Source: Epiperipatus broadwayi (Eukaryota > Onychophora > Udeonychophora > Euonychophora > Peripatidae). From it: 64,000 nt of DNA. The position numbers and the translations under genes were made by a program. Positions 51,405 to 62,735 of this stretch are shown here, piece by piece (positions within the stretch are counted from its first letter, which is position 1; the number at the start of each line of letters is the position of its first letter). The notes beneath the pieces are model-generated. The model was not told the origin of the DNA, made no database searches, and saw nothing but the letters and a program-made list of their open reading frames with translations. Where the stretch lies: assembly GCA_028023455.1 (NCBI GenBank), contig JAQFVV010000157.1, positions 122,001-186,000 of the forward strand. Direction: 5' to 3'.

Positions 51405-51775
51405 TATATTTGGAGTGTAAATGTAATTATAGGGGATTTGAACACAGACTTCCAAGCTCCCTTCAGCTATCCAATCTATCTCATACAACCACATGACCAC
51501 ATGTAAAAAAGATAAATGATCTCCAATATTTTGTGTTGAATCAGCACTCATCAGTTGGTCCTGATTATCCTCTCCCACACACATATATAGTCAGTGCTGG
51601 TTTATATTAACATAGCAACTCTTCAAACTTTAATGTGAAAGCTTCAGTCTACTCCACCCTGCAATTCTTCAGTCATCCATACCATTGAAAATCTGATGAT
51701 GAAACACCCAAATTCCTTACTAATGCCAATATTATTGTCATGCCCATGTTGACTTTAAGTTTTTCTAATCCATCA
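51405..51775 (-). repeat. tRNA-like repeat, family C, copy 2
   Basis: On the minus strand the tRNA-like part reads GTGGTTGTATGAGATAG (A-box-like) and TGTGTTCAAATCCCC (B-box-like, about 51431-51445). The body lies upstream of it and includes TCAAACTTTAATG and TCTGATGATG, shared with the copies at 13130 and 51840-52445. Confidence 0.6.
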
Positions 51776-51839
51776 TGTATAGAACTTTGTCTATTTAAAT
51801 ATACAGAAGAGGGATGGGCAGGATACAGGCTGAATCTGT

Positions 51840-51997
51840 AATATTTAAATTCAAGTATAATTTATATACTTAAAGTTTAGATGTAATTATAGGTGATTTG
51901 AACACAGACTTTCAAGCAGATACTCACATGTAAAAAAGATAAATGATATCTAATATACATATTTCGTGATTGAACCAATACAGATCATTTTCCACAT

Positions 51998-52034
<37 letters not shown>

Positions 52035-52450
52035 AACAGTACTTGGTTTATATATGACAGAAAATCTTCAAACTTTAATGGAAGGCTTCAATTTACCCCA
52101 TCCTCCTACTCTTCAGCCATCCTTTTCGTGGACAAGACAATAATATTGGCATCAACAATGGATTTGAGCATTCCATCATCAGAATTTTTAATGATATGGA
52201 TGGGTGAAGAACTTGTCCATTAAAGTTTGAAGATTTGCTATCTTAATATAAACAAAGCATTGATTATATATATTTGCATGGAAAATGATCCAGACCAACT
52301 GATGTGCTGATTCAGCACAAAATACATATATTGGAGATCATATATCTTTTTCACATTTGTGTGGTCATGTGTATTGGTTGTATAATACAGTGGATAGCTG
52401 AAGGGAGATTGAAAATCTGTGTTCAAATCTCCTATAATTACATATAAACT
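51840..52450. repeat. tRNA-like repeat, family C, inverted pair
   Basis: A minus copy (51840-52100, A box deleted) and a plus copy (52205-52450, with GTGTTCAAATCTCC at about 52421-52434) are arranged head to head, sharing CATTAAAGTTTGAAGAT and its complement at the inner ends. A short (CA)n(TA)n run lies at 52000-52035. Confidence 0.6.
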
Positions 52451-52904
52451 TCACTATTAAATTGAATTGCTGTCATTCATTTAAGGCCTTAATCTTTTAT
52501 AATAAGTGTGTTTCTATTTATTATCTGAGTATTGCCTTGATAGTAGATTGATATTTTCTTGGTTTATTTTAAGCATTGGCTGGGATTATGTGATGTATAT
52601 ACATGATTATTCTGAATTTGAAAACACTAATCCACTTTTATGAGTAATCAATAAATATCAGGTCATAGAACTAAACAAATTTCTGACTTAGTTTTTGGCT
52701 AAAGCTTAAGAATAAACTATTGCTTTCCATTTTGTACACTAGGCTTCAACTGAGGAAGAACAATAACCATAAAATATCTAGGGATCTATTGGAACACTCT
52801 GTTATCCATTGCTTATTCATTATTACATAAATGGTTTAATGTAATTTCAATAGTTTTAAACTTTTCTTGAAAAAAATTCAGTTCTATACAAATAGTACAT
52901 ATAG
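52451..52904. other. AT-rich DNA, no gene seen
   Basis: No gene or repeat recognised. Confidence 0.4.
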
Positions 52905-53085
52905 CAGGTATACTAAGAAAAGCTTGTTTAAAATAAAAAAGTTAAACTGAGCATACTTTCAACAAACTGGTAGCCATACTCATCAATGAGTATGACTACC
53001 AGTGAGATGAAAGCATGCTCAGCATACTATGTTGATGTATATAACATTTTTATTTTAAAATATTAAACAAATTTTTCTTAGTGCA
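52905..53085. mobile_element. Small foldback element
   Basis: A hairpin centred near 52985: CATACTCAT pairs with ATGAGTATG, flanked by ACTGGTAG-type and CTGAGCAT/ATGCTCAG arms. The outer arms ACTAAGAAAAGCTTGTTTAAAA and its imperfect complement end near 53083. Size and form suggest a MITE or other foldback repeat. Confidence 0.55.
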
Positions 53086-54055
53086 TGTGTTGTATGTATT
53101 ATTTATATTAAATAAATGGTTTACAATAGAATTTTATGAAGTTATAAAATGCTATTGATATTAATATTCAAAGCCTCATTTCAAATTTGGGCAAATTAAT
53201 CTTATATGTATATTAAACCCTATTTCTGAATGCCTATTAGAATAACTAGATAATTTTAGCACTCTCTCATAAATTTTGATGTCAGGTACTATATTGAATT
53301 CTTCAGTAAACATTAAAATCAGAATGTCAAAATAATGTAAAAAGTTTGTATTATTATGTTAAATGATAATTAGCTGGGGGAAAAAAAAGTATCATTCATA
53401 GTACTTTTGTCATGAATAATATGGGAAATTATCATTTATGAATTTTTCATCCGATGTCACTATAAAAAAAACAGTATTTCAAGATCACCACTGGAACGAA
53501 ACTGGTTATGGTATACTCATATGAAAGTTTTAAATAAATATAAAATGGAAGCACATGTTTATGTAGTACTTTAGATATAATCTAAAGAACCCCCTGCCTT
53601 ATTGCTTTCAATAATACTTTATAAAAACAATTTAATATTAAGTAAATAATAGACAAAGAATAAGAAGTAAGAATGAAAGTAAATAAGAATCAATCTAAAT
53701 TTCAATAAAAATGAAAATAATAAACAGACGAATTAGGCTGCAAAACATTTTATAAGTCACCTATCCAAAAAACCTTCAATAGCAGCAGATATGATTTTTC
53801 TTTTTGTTATTATTGATAAATAATAAGACTTTGAGAACTTTTGACATTGCATCAAAAATTAGTGAGGTTAACTTTTGCTGTCAGATCTGAAAAACAACAC
53901 AAACTTCCATAAATTGAAAAAAAAAATTTATATTTCTATATTAGTAAAACAGACCTTTTTATAGTGTGAAAGCTATGGAATAATATCCTTCAAGTGAGAC
54001 TATGCTAAAAATAATTGAACACTGAACAGAAACTTGCAATAAAAGAATTGATTAA
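53086..54055. other. AT-rich DNA, no gene seen
   Basis: No gene or shared repeat recognised. Confidence 0.45.
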
Positions 54056-54059
54056 TTAT

Positions 54060-55035
54060 ATAAGCTGAATAAGTTGCTGTAATCTGGGTATATAAATAAA
54101 TAAATTGGTTATATTTATCTTCCAATGCAGAAATTTGAAAGTTGTCTTAATTCAGTTGAGTTGTAATTTTATTGACTTCTTTTTGCACTTCAGTTAATTA
54201 CTTTTTTTTTTAGATTTTGACCACAATTGTTGGGTTAAGACAAAAAATTATCTTTTTAGCCAATTTATTCTCATGAATATGAAGCCTTACTTTCTCTAAA
54301 AAGCAGGGTTTTTTTACAATAGTAATAATACATCATTTTTATTCATTAAAGCAAATAGATTTTCAAATATTTTATTCAATGAATTGCTGATTACCAAAGA
54401 CTCAGTATAGTTTTACAGAATCATTGAAGTAGTATAGATGTGTTTTGCTAACAATGTTAATGCAGAAAAGAATAATGACCAAATCTGCAATTTGAATATT
54501 GATTTTATTAATTTTAATATAGCATTTGACTCGGTTAATTAAAAATGTTTGTGACAATGTTTAAAAATAGTTGATTGTTCACAGAAGTTTATTCAACAGG
54601 ACAGAAAAATCTATAATATTTGAAATGAGAATTGATGGGTTTTGAAAATATTTATAGTGATTTTACCAGATGCAATATAGATTTGATGATGTGGTTTTTA
54701 ATTTACCTCATCAAATGTTAAAACATGAACTACATTTATTACTTTCTACATTTATGATATGCTATGATTGTACTGTTTTTACAAATTTTAATAATGACCA
54801 ATATAACTTTATATATATATATATATATTAACTACAATCTCATAAAGTCTTTCATTTGGTAATTAATGTTCAATGCCGCTGGTGTTTTATTATTGATGTT
54901 AGAATAAAATCATCAATTTATGTTTGGACCATTTATCACTTTGTGAATGTGAATAACATATTTTGGCAATATTTTAAATTGGAAGGCATACTTAGATGAT
55001 GAGGGTTAATATAGACTCAGTGTACTATAGCTATA
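54060..55035 (+). repeat. Duplicated segment, copy A (internally deleted)
   Basis: 54060-54335 matches 55480-55735, and 54336-55035 matches about 56700-57545. In copy B the two parts are separated by ~970 bases, so copy A is most simply a deletion form. It includes an RT relic and a short (TA)9 run at 54810-54829. Confidence 0.8.
54345..54800 (+). pseudogene. LINE RT relic, copy A (CR1/jockey-like)
   Basis: One frame reads CNLNIDFINFNIAFDSVN at 54486-54539, RT motif A. Just upstream a different frame has LLPKTQYSF-like sequence (here LPKTQYSFTE) as expected for the preceding QYGFR region. Frames are broken throughout. The matching segment of copy B has AFDLVN. Confidence 0.6.
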
Positions 55036-55479
55036 ACTAAACTATATTTGTTTTTAGTGATATATCTATTTCAAAAAATTATTTTAGTAAATAGAGGTGT
55101 AATGTAGTCAAATATATAAAATTAAGACATCTATCGATGTAACATCAAGTCAGACCATTAAAATATTTTTCTACTTACTGGAAGCGATGATGTTAAATTC
55201 ATATAGTGGATGAAAAATAACAGTTTTTTTTATAAGAAACTCCTTTATAATGAATTTGAGCATGATTGTCATAGAAAAAACTGTTTATCTTTAAAAAGAT
55301 TTTCTGAAAACATTTTAAAGGGACATATTATTGATCTTTTGTATTGGTAATATATAGTTAAACCAATCAATATCTACAATTATTTCACACTTTTGAATTA
55401 TTTGAGAAAAATTTACTATAAAGATGAATGCCAGTATTATAAAATATCAAATAAACAAAATAAAAGGCCAAATGTAAAA
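55036..55479. other. AT-rich DNA between the two duplicates
   Basis: No gene recognised. Confidence 0.4.
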
Positions 55480-56689
55480 TATGCTGTAATCTGGGTATAT
55501 AAATAAATAAATTGGTTATATTTATCTTTCAATGCAGAAATTTGAAAGTTGTCTTAATTCAGTTGAGTTGTAATTTTATTGACCTCTTTGTGCACTTCAG
55601 TTAATTACTTTTTTAGATTTTGACCACAATTGTTGGGTCAAGACAAAAAATTCTCTTTTTCATGAATATGAAGCTGTACTTTTTCTAAAAAGCAGGGTTT
55701 TTTACAATAGTAATAATACATCCTTATTTTTAAACTGTTGCATTACACAGAGCCATATTTATGAAATCAGTAGTATGTAAGAAATCTTATCAATATTTTT
55801 CTGATGAAAGTACCAGAAACTTTATTTTAAAGTAGAAATTTGCTAAAAAGTTCATAGTTTTCTCAACAAATTCATGAGCAATTTTAATATTCAAGTTATC
55901 TAGATTGTTACTTGTAAATACTAATTATATTGAGATGCAAAGAATATAAATCCAATTTTTTTTGTAATTTCCACTATATTTATATAATTGACAATTGTTT
56001 GTTTGAAACTGCAAAATCAAAAAAAAACAAAAAACCACAGAATAAAAAAATTAAGTCAAAGGTAATTTATCTGTTACAATGTCTTAATTTAACTTACTGT
56101 GTATTATTTATGACTTGATTAAAGATAACATGCATTAACTGTTTTTTTAATTAATAAATGAGCATGGAACTGCATAGGCATTAAAAGATGTCAAAGCAGA
56201 GATTCAATAACTGACAAAAAATATTAAGAATGATTGATAATTTAAAACTTCATGGGAGATATTTTCATTTGTTAATTTTGATCATTTATAATAAAAATAA
56301 CATATGAATGTAAAGTAATAATATTGTAAGTGTATTAAATGAATACATTAGCTTGTATTTTTATAACAATGATAATAACTGGAATAGATAATGGGAGAAT
56401 CTTTTAAACAATGGTGCAAGTATACATAAAAATTCCTTTAATGATATATCTATAATATTGATTCTAGACTTGACCAGAAATATCCGGTGTGATGGAGATA
56501 AATCAGCTTTCTGTAATCTTAAAAAGTTGTTTTCAGATTTTGATAGTATATCTTAATAGTTTTAAAAAAATGCTGCAGTATATAAGGTTTAAAACTACAA
56601 TAACTTTGGACCCATTGAAGTTTGATATCCAAATTTAATTTTTTTTTACTATTTTAATTTACAAAATTAAAAAAAGTGGAAATATTTGT

Positions 56690-57182
56690 CATACTACCAA
56701 GCATTATCATTTTTATTCATTAAAGCAAATAGATTTTTAAAGATTTTATTCAATGAATTGCTTATTACCAAAGACTCAGTATAGTTTTACAGGATCATTG
56801 AAGTAATATAGATGTGTTTTGTTAACAATGTTAATGCAGAAAACAATAATGACCAAATTTGCAATTTGAATATTGATTTTATTAATTTTAATATAGCATT
56901 TGACTTGGTTAATTAAAAATGTTTGTGACAATGTTTAAAAATAGTTGATTGTTCACAGAAGTTTATTCAACGGGACAGAAAAATCTATAATATTTGAAAT
57001 GAGAATTGATGGGTTTTGAAAATATTTATAGTGATTTTATCAGATGCAATATAGATTTGATGATGTGGTTTTTAATTTACCTCATCAAATGTTAAAACAT
57101 GAACTACATTTATTACTTTCTACATTTATGATATGCTATGATTGTACTGTTTTTACAAATTTTAAGAATGACCAATATAACT

Positions 57183-57185
<3 letters not shown>
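56690..57185 (+). pseudogene. LINE RT relic, copy B
   Basis: It contains the motif A stretch NIDFINFNIAFDLVN near 56870-56913 and the upstream LPKTQYSFT stretch, parallel to copy A, with the same frame breaks. An open stretch at 57044-57187 gives RFDDVVFNLPHQML, part of the same relic. Confidence 0.6.
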
Positions 57186-57187
<2 letters not shown>

Positions 57188-57261
<74 letters not shown>

Positions 57262-57280
57262 ACAAGATTTATATATATAT

Positions 57281-57340
<60 letters not shown>
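57188..57340. repeat. (TA)n microsatellite, interrupted
   Basis: About 150 bp of TA repeat, interrupted by GAAAACAAGATTTA near 57258-57271. Poly-Tyr/Ile frames here are repeat translation. Confidence 0.95.
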
Positions 57341-57342
<2 letters not shown>

Positions 57343-57545
57343 CTACAATCTCATAAAGTCTTTCATTTGGTAATTAATGTTCAATGCCGCTGGTGTTTTA
57401 TTATTGATGTTAGAATAAAATCATCAATTTATGTCTGGGCCATTTATCACTTTGAGAATGTGAATAACATATTTTGGCAATATTTTAAATTGGAAGGCAT
57501 ACTTAGGTGATGATGGTTAATATAGACTCAGTGTACTTCAATAAC

Positions 57546-58963
57546 AATGGTAAACATAAACAAACAACCTGAATGAGAGTCTTTAAATACTGTATTTTCA
57601 GAGTGGCATCACAGTTCGGATGTCTGTTTCAAATTACAAACTAATAGTACGTCCTTGCTTCAGAGAAGATATAATATATTCACAAAATCTTTAAAATCCA
57701 AAGTACATTTTATTAAGTCTGATGTTTTCTACATATATATTCAAATTATTTTTTCAAATACTAATTATTTAGTTTACATGATGCTACACACATAAGTACT
57801 AGTTTGTATTCATGATGATATGAAGAGACATCCTTTCATGAACAAGTATTATTTTAAAATATTATGAATGAATAGATGTTATCTTTATCTAGGATGATAT
57901 GCTGAGAAATTAAACTGATTTATAACTTAGATAAAATTGATCAATCGGTCTAATAAAATTACACAGTCATGTGTATATGGTTCTTATACACTTTCTGACA
58001 TTTGTATTCACTTTAAAATATAGGTAACATCCATTTTGAAGGATAAAAATATTCTGATGGTTGATGATTTTTCATTTTATAATAAATTATAATTTTCCCA
58101 TAAGATTTCCTTTATGTGATGCCTGTCCCATGTGCAGATGATGTTGCTTTCTACCACTCCATTTTGTTCAATCGATTACATACTTTAAAAAAAATTAAAA
58201 AAAATCATATAAAAAAATTTAAATGTGCTTCTGTTTAAAGTCAAAACAAGAGAGAGAAAGTTCAAACTATTCAGTTCTATTTATAAAGTTATTCCATTGA
58301 CATCAGTATAATGATTTCTGATATGTTCTTCTAATAAAGATTGTATTATACAATAAATAAAAATAAATATTTTAGAATTATTATATACAACAAAATTTTA
58401 TGTTTCAAAATACCAATACCATTTTTCATTTCAATAAAAAATAAACAATCTACACCACATTTTCAACCTATTATGCTGGAAATATATTTTATGCATATTT
58501 CCTTAGTATAATAGCATATAAATATAAAGGACAAATATATTTAGAATATTAAACATTTAGTTGTATTATGCAGTAATGAAAAAGAAACATATACTGAGAA
58601 AGAATAATAATTTTATCCAAACTATATGCTTTATTATTCACATATTCATTTTCCTTTTTAAAGTGAATAAAATCAATTTACAATCTTACAATACAATTAA
58701 TAATAAATAAGTTTAGATCAATATTATCATTGCCATAGCAACCCAGTTCAATACTTCATAAGTTAACATATTCACCATCAAAAATCAAACAAAAAAAGAA
58801 TTATGATTCATATTTTATTACATACTGAAACTCATCTCAAATTTCAGTAGACACAACATATATATATATACATACATACATATATATATATATATTATCT
58901 ATATTAGTAAATAAAATAAAATCATATATCATGTGACTTAATTTAATAAGCTTGTAATTATAA
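57546..58963. other. AT-rich DNA, no gene seen
   Basis: A (TA)n/CATA run lies at 58858-58895. No gene was recognised. Confidence 0.45.
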
Positions 58964-59527
58964 ATTAAAATAAAGAGCATGTTAATAGCTCTAACAAGTT
59001 TTATCAATCAATACGCAAGGGAAAGCATTTAAAATATCTATCTAGAAATTATCCCCATCCTCAGACCAGTTTCAAGCTATTGGATTTTCTCAGTAAGATA
59101 TTGGGATATTTCAGACACTAGATCCAAAATTAAGTTACATGATGTAAGACTTTATTTTATTTACTATTATAGCTTTGCTTTTAAGTCTTAAGTGATGTTA
59201 CATTGCAAAGACTATTAATATATGGTATGGTTGAAGATTTCTCAGCTTCATATAGCTATTTAAGTTAGATAGCTAGATTTGAAAATATATAAGTGTTTAA
59301 AAATTTCAGATTTTCTACTTAAAAGTTAACTATAAGACAAGTGCTAGCTTTGAGTTGGTATTTTGGATCTAGTCTTTGAAATATCCTAGCACCTCACTGA
59401 AGAAAGCTAATAGCTTGAAACCAGTCTGAGGATGAGGGTAATTTCTAGATAGAGATTTTAAAAGCTATCTCTTGCAGCTTTTATTAATAAATCTTGTTAG
59501 AGCTATTAACACACTCTTTATTTTAAT
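58964..59527. mobile_element. Foldback element, AATAGCTC family, with hammerhead
   Basis: Inverted ends of about 35 bases: ATTAAAATAAAGAGCATGTT (left) and AACACACTCTTTATTTTAAT (right), with GTTAATAGCTCTAACAAG and its complement just inside. The right half carries an intact hammerhead on the plus strand and the left half a decayed one on the minus strand (about 59045-59100; CTGAGAA in place of CTGAAGA). No protein is encoded. A small decayed relative is at 17870-18088. Confidence 0.75.
59392..59431 (+). ncRNA. Type I hammerhead ribozyme, apparently intact
   Basis: CCTCA (59392-59396), CTGAAGA (59397-59403), stem II AAGCT/AGCTT with loop AAT (59404-59416), GAAA (59417-59420), C, CA, GTC (59424-59426), TGAGG (59427-59431) pairing perfectly with CCTCA. 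Stems I and II differ in sequence from the 48-49 kb hammerheads but keep full pairing, strong evidence for a real fold. Stem III is minimal (C with G). Confidence 0.78.
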
Positions 59528-60439
59528 ATTACCTATATATAAAACAATTTTTCTTATAAAGTCATTACAAAATCGACATATTTTATTTTAATACACAAGC
59601 TGCGACTATTCCATGTATGAATTGCAATATATATAAAGGCTATATGTTAGCAAAATATCAACTTATTTACAATGGAAATTTTTCAATTTTATGCATGCTA
59701 TATATATACACATATAAAATAAGAATTTTTTGCTCTAAGATAATAATTAAAATACTGATATTTTTTCATTATACATCTCATTAGTGCTAAAAGGTCAAAG
59801 TAGATCTGAGGCAGTTTCTGCAAGTTTATACTGAATAAGGTTGATGTTTTTTCAATTCATGTGTACATTATAGTACTTATATTTCTACTACCACAATTGG
59901 ACTAGAAAGATGAACACTAGTTCTATATTAAAAGCATACTGAAGATAATACTATATATGTATCATCTTTTTTGAAAGCACAAGAAATATTAAATATGCTT
60001 ATATTATGTACAATAATCATTTTTCTATTTCTATTATTAGAAGAAAATATTAAGTTTCTGCTGCATCTTCTTAATTCTGCTTTGTGGTGTATATGCAAGA
60101 ATTAAGGTTAATTGCTCCAAATAACTTTAGCACTTGTTTAATTGTTTTAGCCATAACCAGTCAGCACTTTAATATTTATTGCAGCATTAATTTTATTATT
60201 TTAAAAACTTTTTAAAAAATCTACTCACATGCATTGGAATACAATGTTTTATAATCTTCTACTTTATTTACATTTTCAACTAATCTTCAGCCTTCATCAG
60301 AGCCATTGCTTAATTTTTTTGAACAAAAACAAAACTAAATAAAAATACCAATTTTATTTTTATTCATGAACTTAATAGTGTATCTATGGAAGTTTGTGAT
60401 GATGTTATTGCTAGTTGTAGCTACATAGTGAATTATTTC
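59528..60439. other. AT-rich DNA, no gene seen
   Basis: No gene or repeat recognised. Confidence 0.45.
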
Positions 60440-61030
60440 TATTAATAATAATTGATAAATGTTTTTAGAAAAATTTAAACTTTATTTAAACTTTTCAAAT
60501 ATGTTCAATTGTTAGTAATAGTAGACAGATTAGTATATAACATGTTTAGAGTGGTACTATTCTCCTCTCTTTTTCAGGTGTTGCTGTACTGATTAGAGAA
60601 TTAAATATGGACCCTTTAAATTTATAAATATTGAATTTACAGTAACACTCTCATCAAATAAGATATAGAATAACAGGAGACCTTTAGTCATATGTATTGA
60701 ATCTAAAGAAATACTCTAACCAGAACAGTTAAAGCATTGCCTTAATTTCAGTATTCATGCATCTAAACATCTCAGGTTATTCTCACATAGTTGACTAGAA
60801 AATTGCTTTACATTTAATATTCACAAATACAAAAGTCCCAGAATGTACGTACTCTTACAGGCTAGCAACATCTAAAAGCATTAGGAAAATAATACCACTC
60901 AAAATATTTTGTTATATACTAATCTATTTGAAAAGTTTAAATAAAGTTTGAATTTTTCTAAAAATATTTAACAATTAATGTTAGATAGTGGAAATAGTGC
61001 AGTGTATAGTTATAACTACAATTCCATCAA
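60440..61030. mobile_element. Inverted pair of PLE-type 3' tails
   Basis: A minus copy (60440-60620; tail words plus the decayed core CTGAAAAAGAGAGGAG near 60561-60576) and a plus copy (60855-61030) face each other, with ~240 bases of decayed tRNA-like or other sequence between. This repeats the head-to-head arrangement at 43.1-44.1 kb, more decayed. Confidence 0.55.
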
Positions 61031-61935
61031 TAGAAGTAATTTAACATATAATTACAACTTGATAGTGGAGTTAGATGTTATTAATTTTTATAATAACAAA
61101 AGCTATTTCTTTTCATGATTTTTACATTATAACAATACCAGGATTAAAAATAGAATCTTCGTAGCCATTATTGTTATTGTTTTTTTATATAGTGATTATC
61201 TTTTTGTTTGCTTTTAACTACTGCAAAGTTGTTTTCCGTAAAATTTCTCTTTTAAAAAAGACTAATAACAATACATCAAATCATTAAATCTATTCTATTG
61301 TTACTGTGTTTGTACAACTTTGCATAAAAATTATTAAAATAATTAAATTATCAAACTCTAAATAACATCATTCAAAATGAAAATTTTCATATACATATTT
61401 TTTCCCCCCAAAAAAAAAACGTAATAAATTTTTCTTTTTATATTTTTCAAAATTGTTAATCCCATTGCAAAAATAAACAAAATAAAATCCTTAAAAATAA
61501 AAATAACAATAAATAATTACTTTTCATCACTTTTGTATCTTGCAAATCATTCTAAAACTAAATAATAAACGAAATAGATTTCTTTTTTTTTTTCATATGC
61601 CATAGAATGGAGGTGTGGGGAGTGAATAACATCTAACAGTTTGTAATTTTTATGAATACTGTATATATATGTATATGATTAAATGCAATTAAAAGACATG
61701 ACTAATTCAGGAAACACACTTCCACCGATTCATTCGTATAAATATATACAGTATGTGTATGTGTGTTAAAAATCGATTTTTATAGATGAAAGATATGAGT
61801 ATAGTTTTTTAGGTTTATATCTCTGCATGCAATTGCTGTACCACTTTAGCATTGTTATTTTTTTGTATTTCATTATCACCTAATGATGTAATCATAATGC
61901 ATTTGCTTTTTATACAGTGTCACTTATCAAATTTT
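61031..61935. other. AT-rich DNA, no gene seen
   Basis: No gene or repeat recognised. Confidence 0.45.
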
Positions 61936-62150
61936 CACAGTAGCAAACTCTCCATATAATAGTGACACCTAATGTAAGCCATGGTAATCATATGCAGTGC
62001 TCTCAGATATAAACTTTTCACTGATGAAAGCCATTAGCTCAAAACTAAACTGGAGATATTGGATGATTAGGAATTAGAGAAGAATTTTAAACACAAATCT
62101 TCTAGCATCCAGATGGCACTACTGTGAGGAGAGTTTCTACTGTTTTAACA
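61936..62150 (+). mobile_element. AGGCAAAACT foldback family, diverged copy with dead hammerhead
   Basis: Inverted ends CAGTAGCAAACTCTCCATAT and GAGGAGAGTTTCTACTG. The centre (about 62015-62065, plus) keeps CTGATGA and a possible stem II (AAGC ... GCTC) but has AAAA for GAAA and AAC for GTC, so the ribozyme is lost. Confidence 0.6.
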
Positions 62151-62216
62151 GCTTATGTGAGCTTAGGAAATATCACATGATCACCATCTCATGCTAGCAC
62201 ATAACTATTATTAAAC

Positions 62217-62640
62217 AGGCAAAAACTCTCCATATAGTAGTGCCACCTTGTGCTAACCAGAGTAATCAATGGATGCCTGAAGGCTTGTGCATAAAATCCC
62301 TATCTAGTTGCCTACTCATCCAATATCCCCAGACTAGTTTTTGGCTTGTGGCCTTTGTCAGTGAGGAGCCTTGGATCTGAGAGCACTGCACCTAGATCTT
62401 AGGATCTAATGCAACCCTCCAGCAGCCACCTTTTATCTCTACTTAACTACAAAACTATGAGAATGAAATTGAAAACACAATAATATTTTCAATCTAAGCT
62501 CAATAGTTTATATAGTCATCATACATTTCGGTGACTTTGGCTCTTTAACAACCATAGCAATCATTATCCTATTAGGCAGGATTGGTGTTAAACCACTAAA
62601 CAGCACATGATCACCATCTCATGCTAGCACATAACTAATA
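62217..62640 (+). mobile_element. AGGCAAAACT family, single arm with dead hammerhead
   Basis: Nearly the whole left arm of the 48285 element (AGGCAAAAACTCTCCATATA through CACATGATCACCATCTCATG). On the minus strand the hammerhead (about 62326-62374) reads CTGACAA and AAAAC instead of CTGATGA and GAAAC; the stem I strands TCCTCA and TGGGGA remain. Confidence 0.7.
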
Positions 62641-62735
62641 GTTAAATTTTTCTTAAGACATTCAATATTTAATATTAGATGATGGAAATAGTCCAACATA
62701 TAAATACAACTATAATACCATCATCGCAAACCTTC
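62641..62735 (+). mobile_element. PLE-type 3' tail fragment
   Basis: Short piece with TAGATGATGGAAATAGTCCA and ATAAATACAACTATAATACCAT shared with the ends of the elements at 39.4, 43 and 46 kb, directly after the foldback copy. Confidence 0.55.

Larger units (their letters stand above)
55480..57545 (+). repeat. Duplicated segment, copy B, with extra 970 bp
   Basis: See copy A. The extra stretch (about 55736-56700) has coding-like pieces such as SAFCNLKKLFSDFDSI near 56500 that could be further upstream parts of the same LINE. The (TA)n that has 9 units in copy A is ~150 bp long here. Confidence 0.75.

Noticed and set aside
51688-51710. CTGATGATGAAAC in family C as a hammerhead core
   Set aside because: There is no room for stem II between CTGATGA and GAAA, and the other copies (13386, complement near 52183) do not keep GAAA.
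57138-57356. Tyr-Ile repeat frames in (TA)n runs, also at 48 kb
   Set aside because: Microsatellite translation only.
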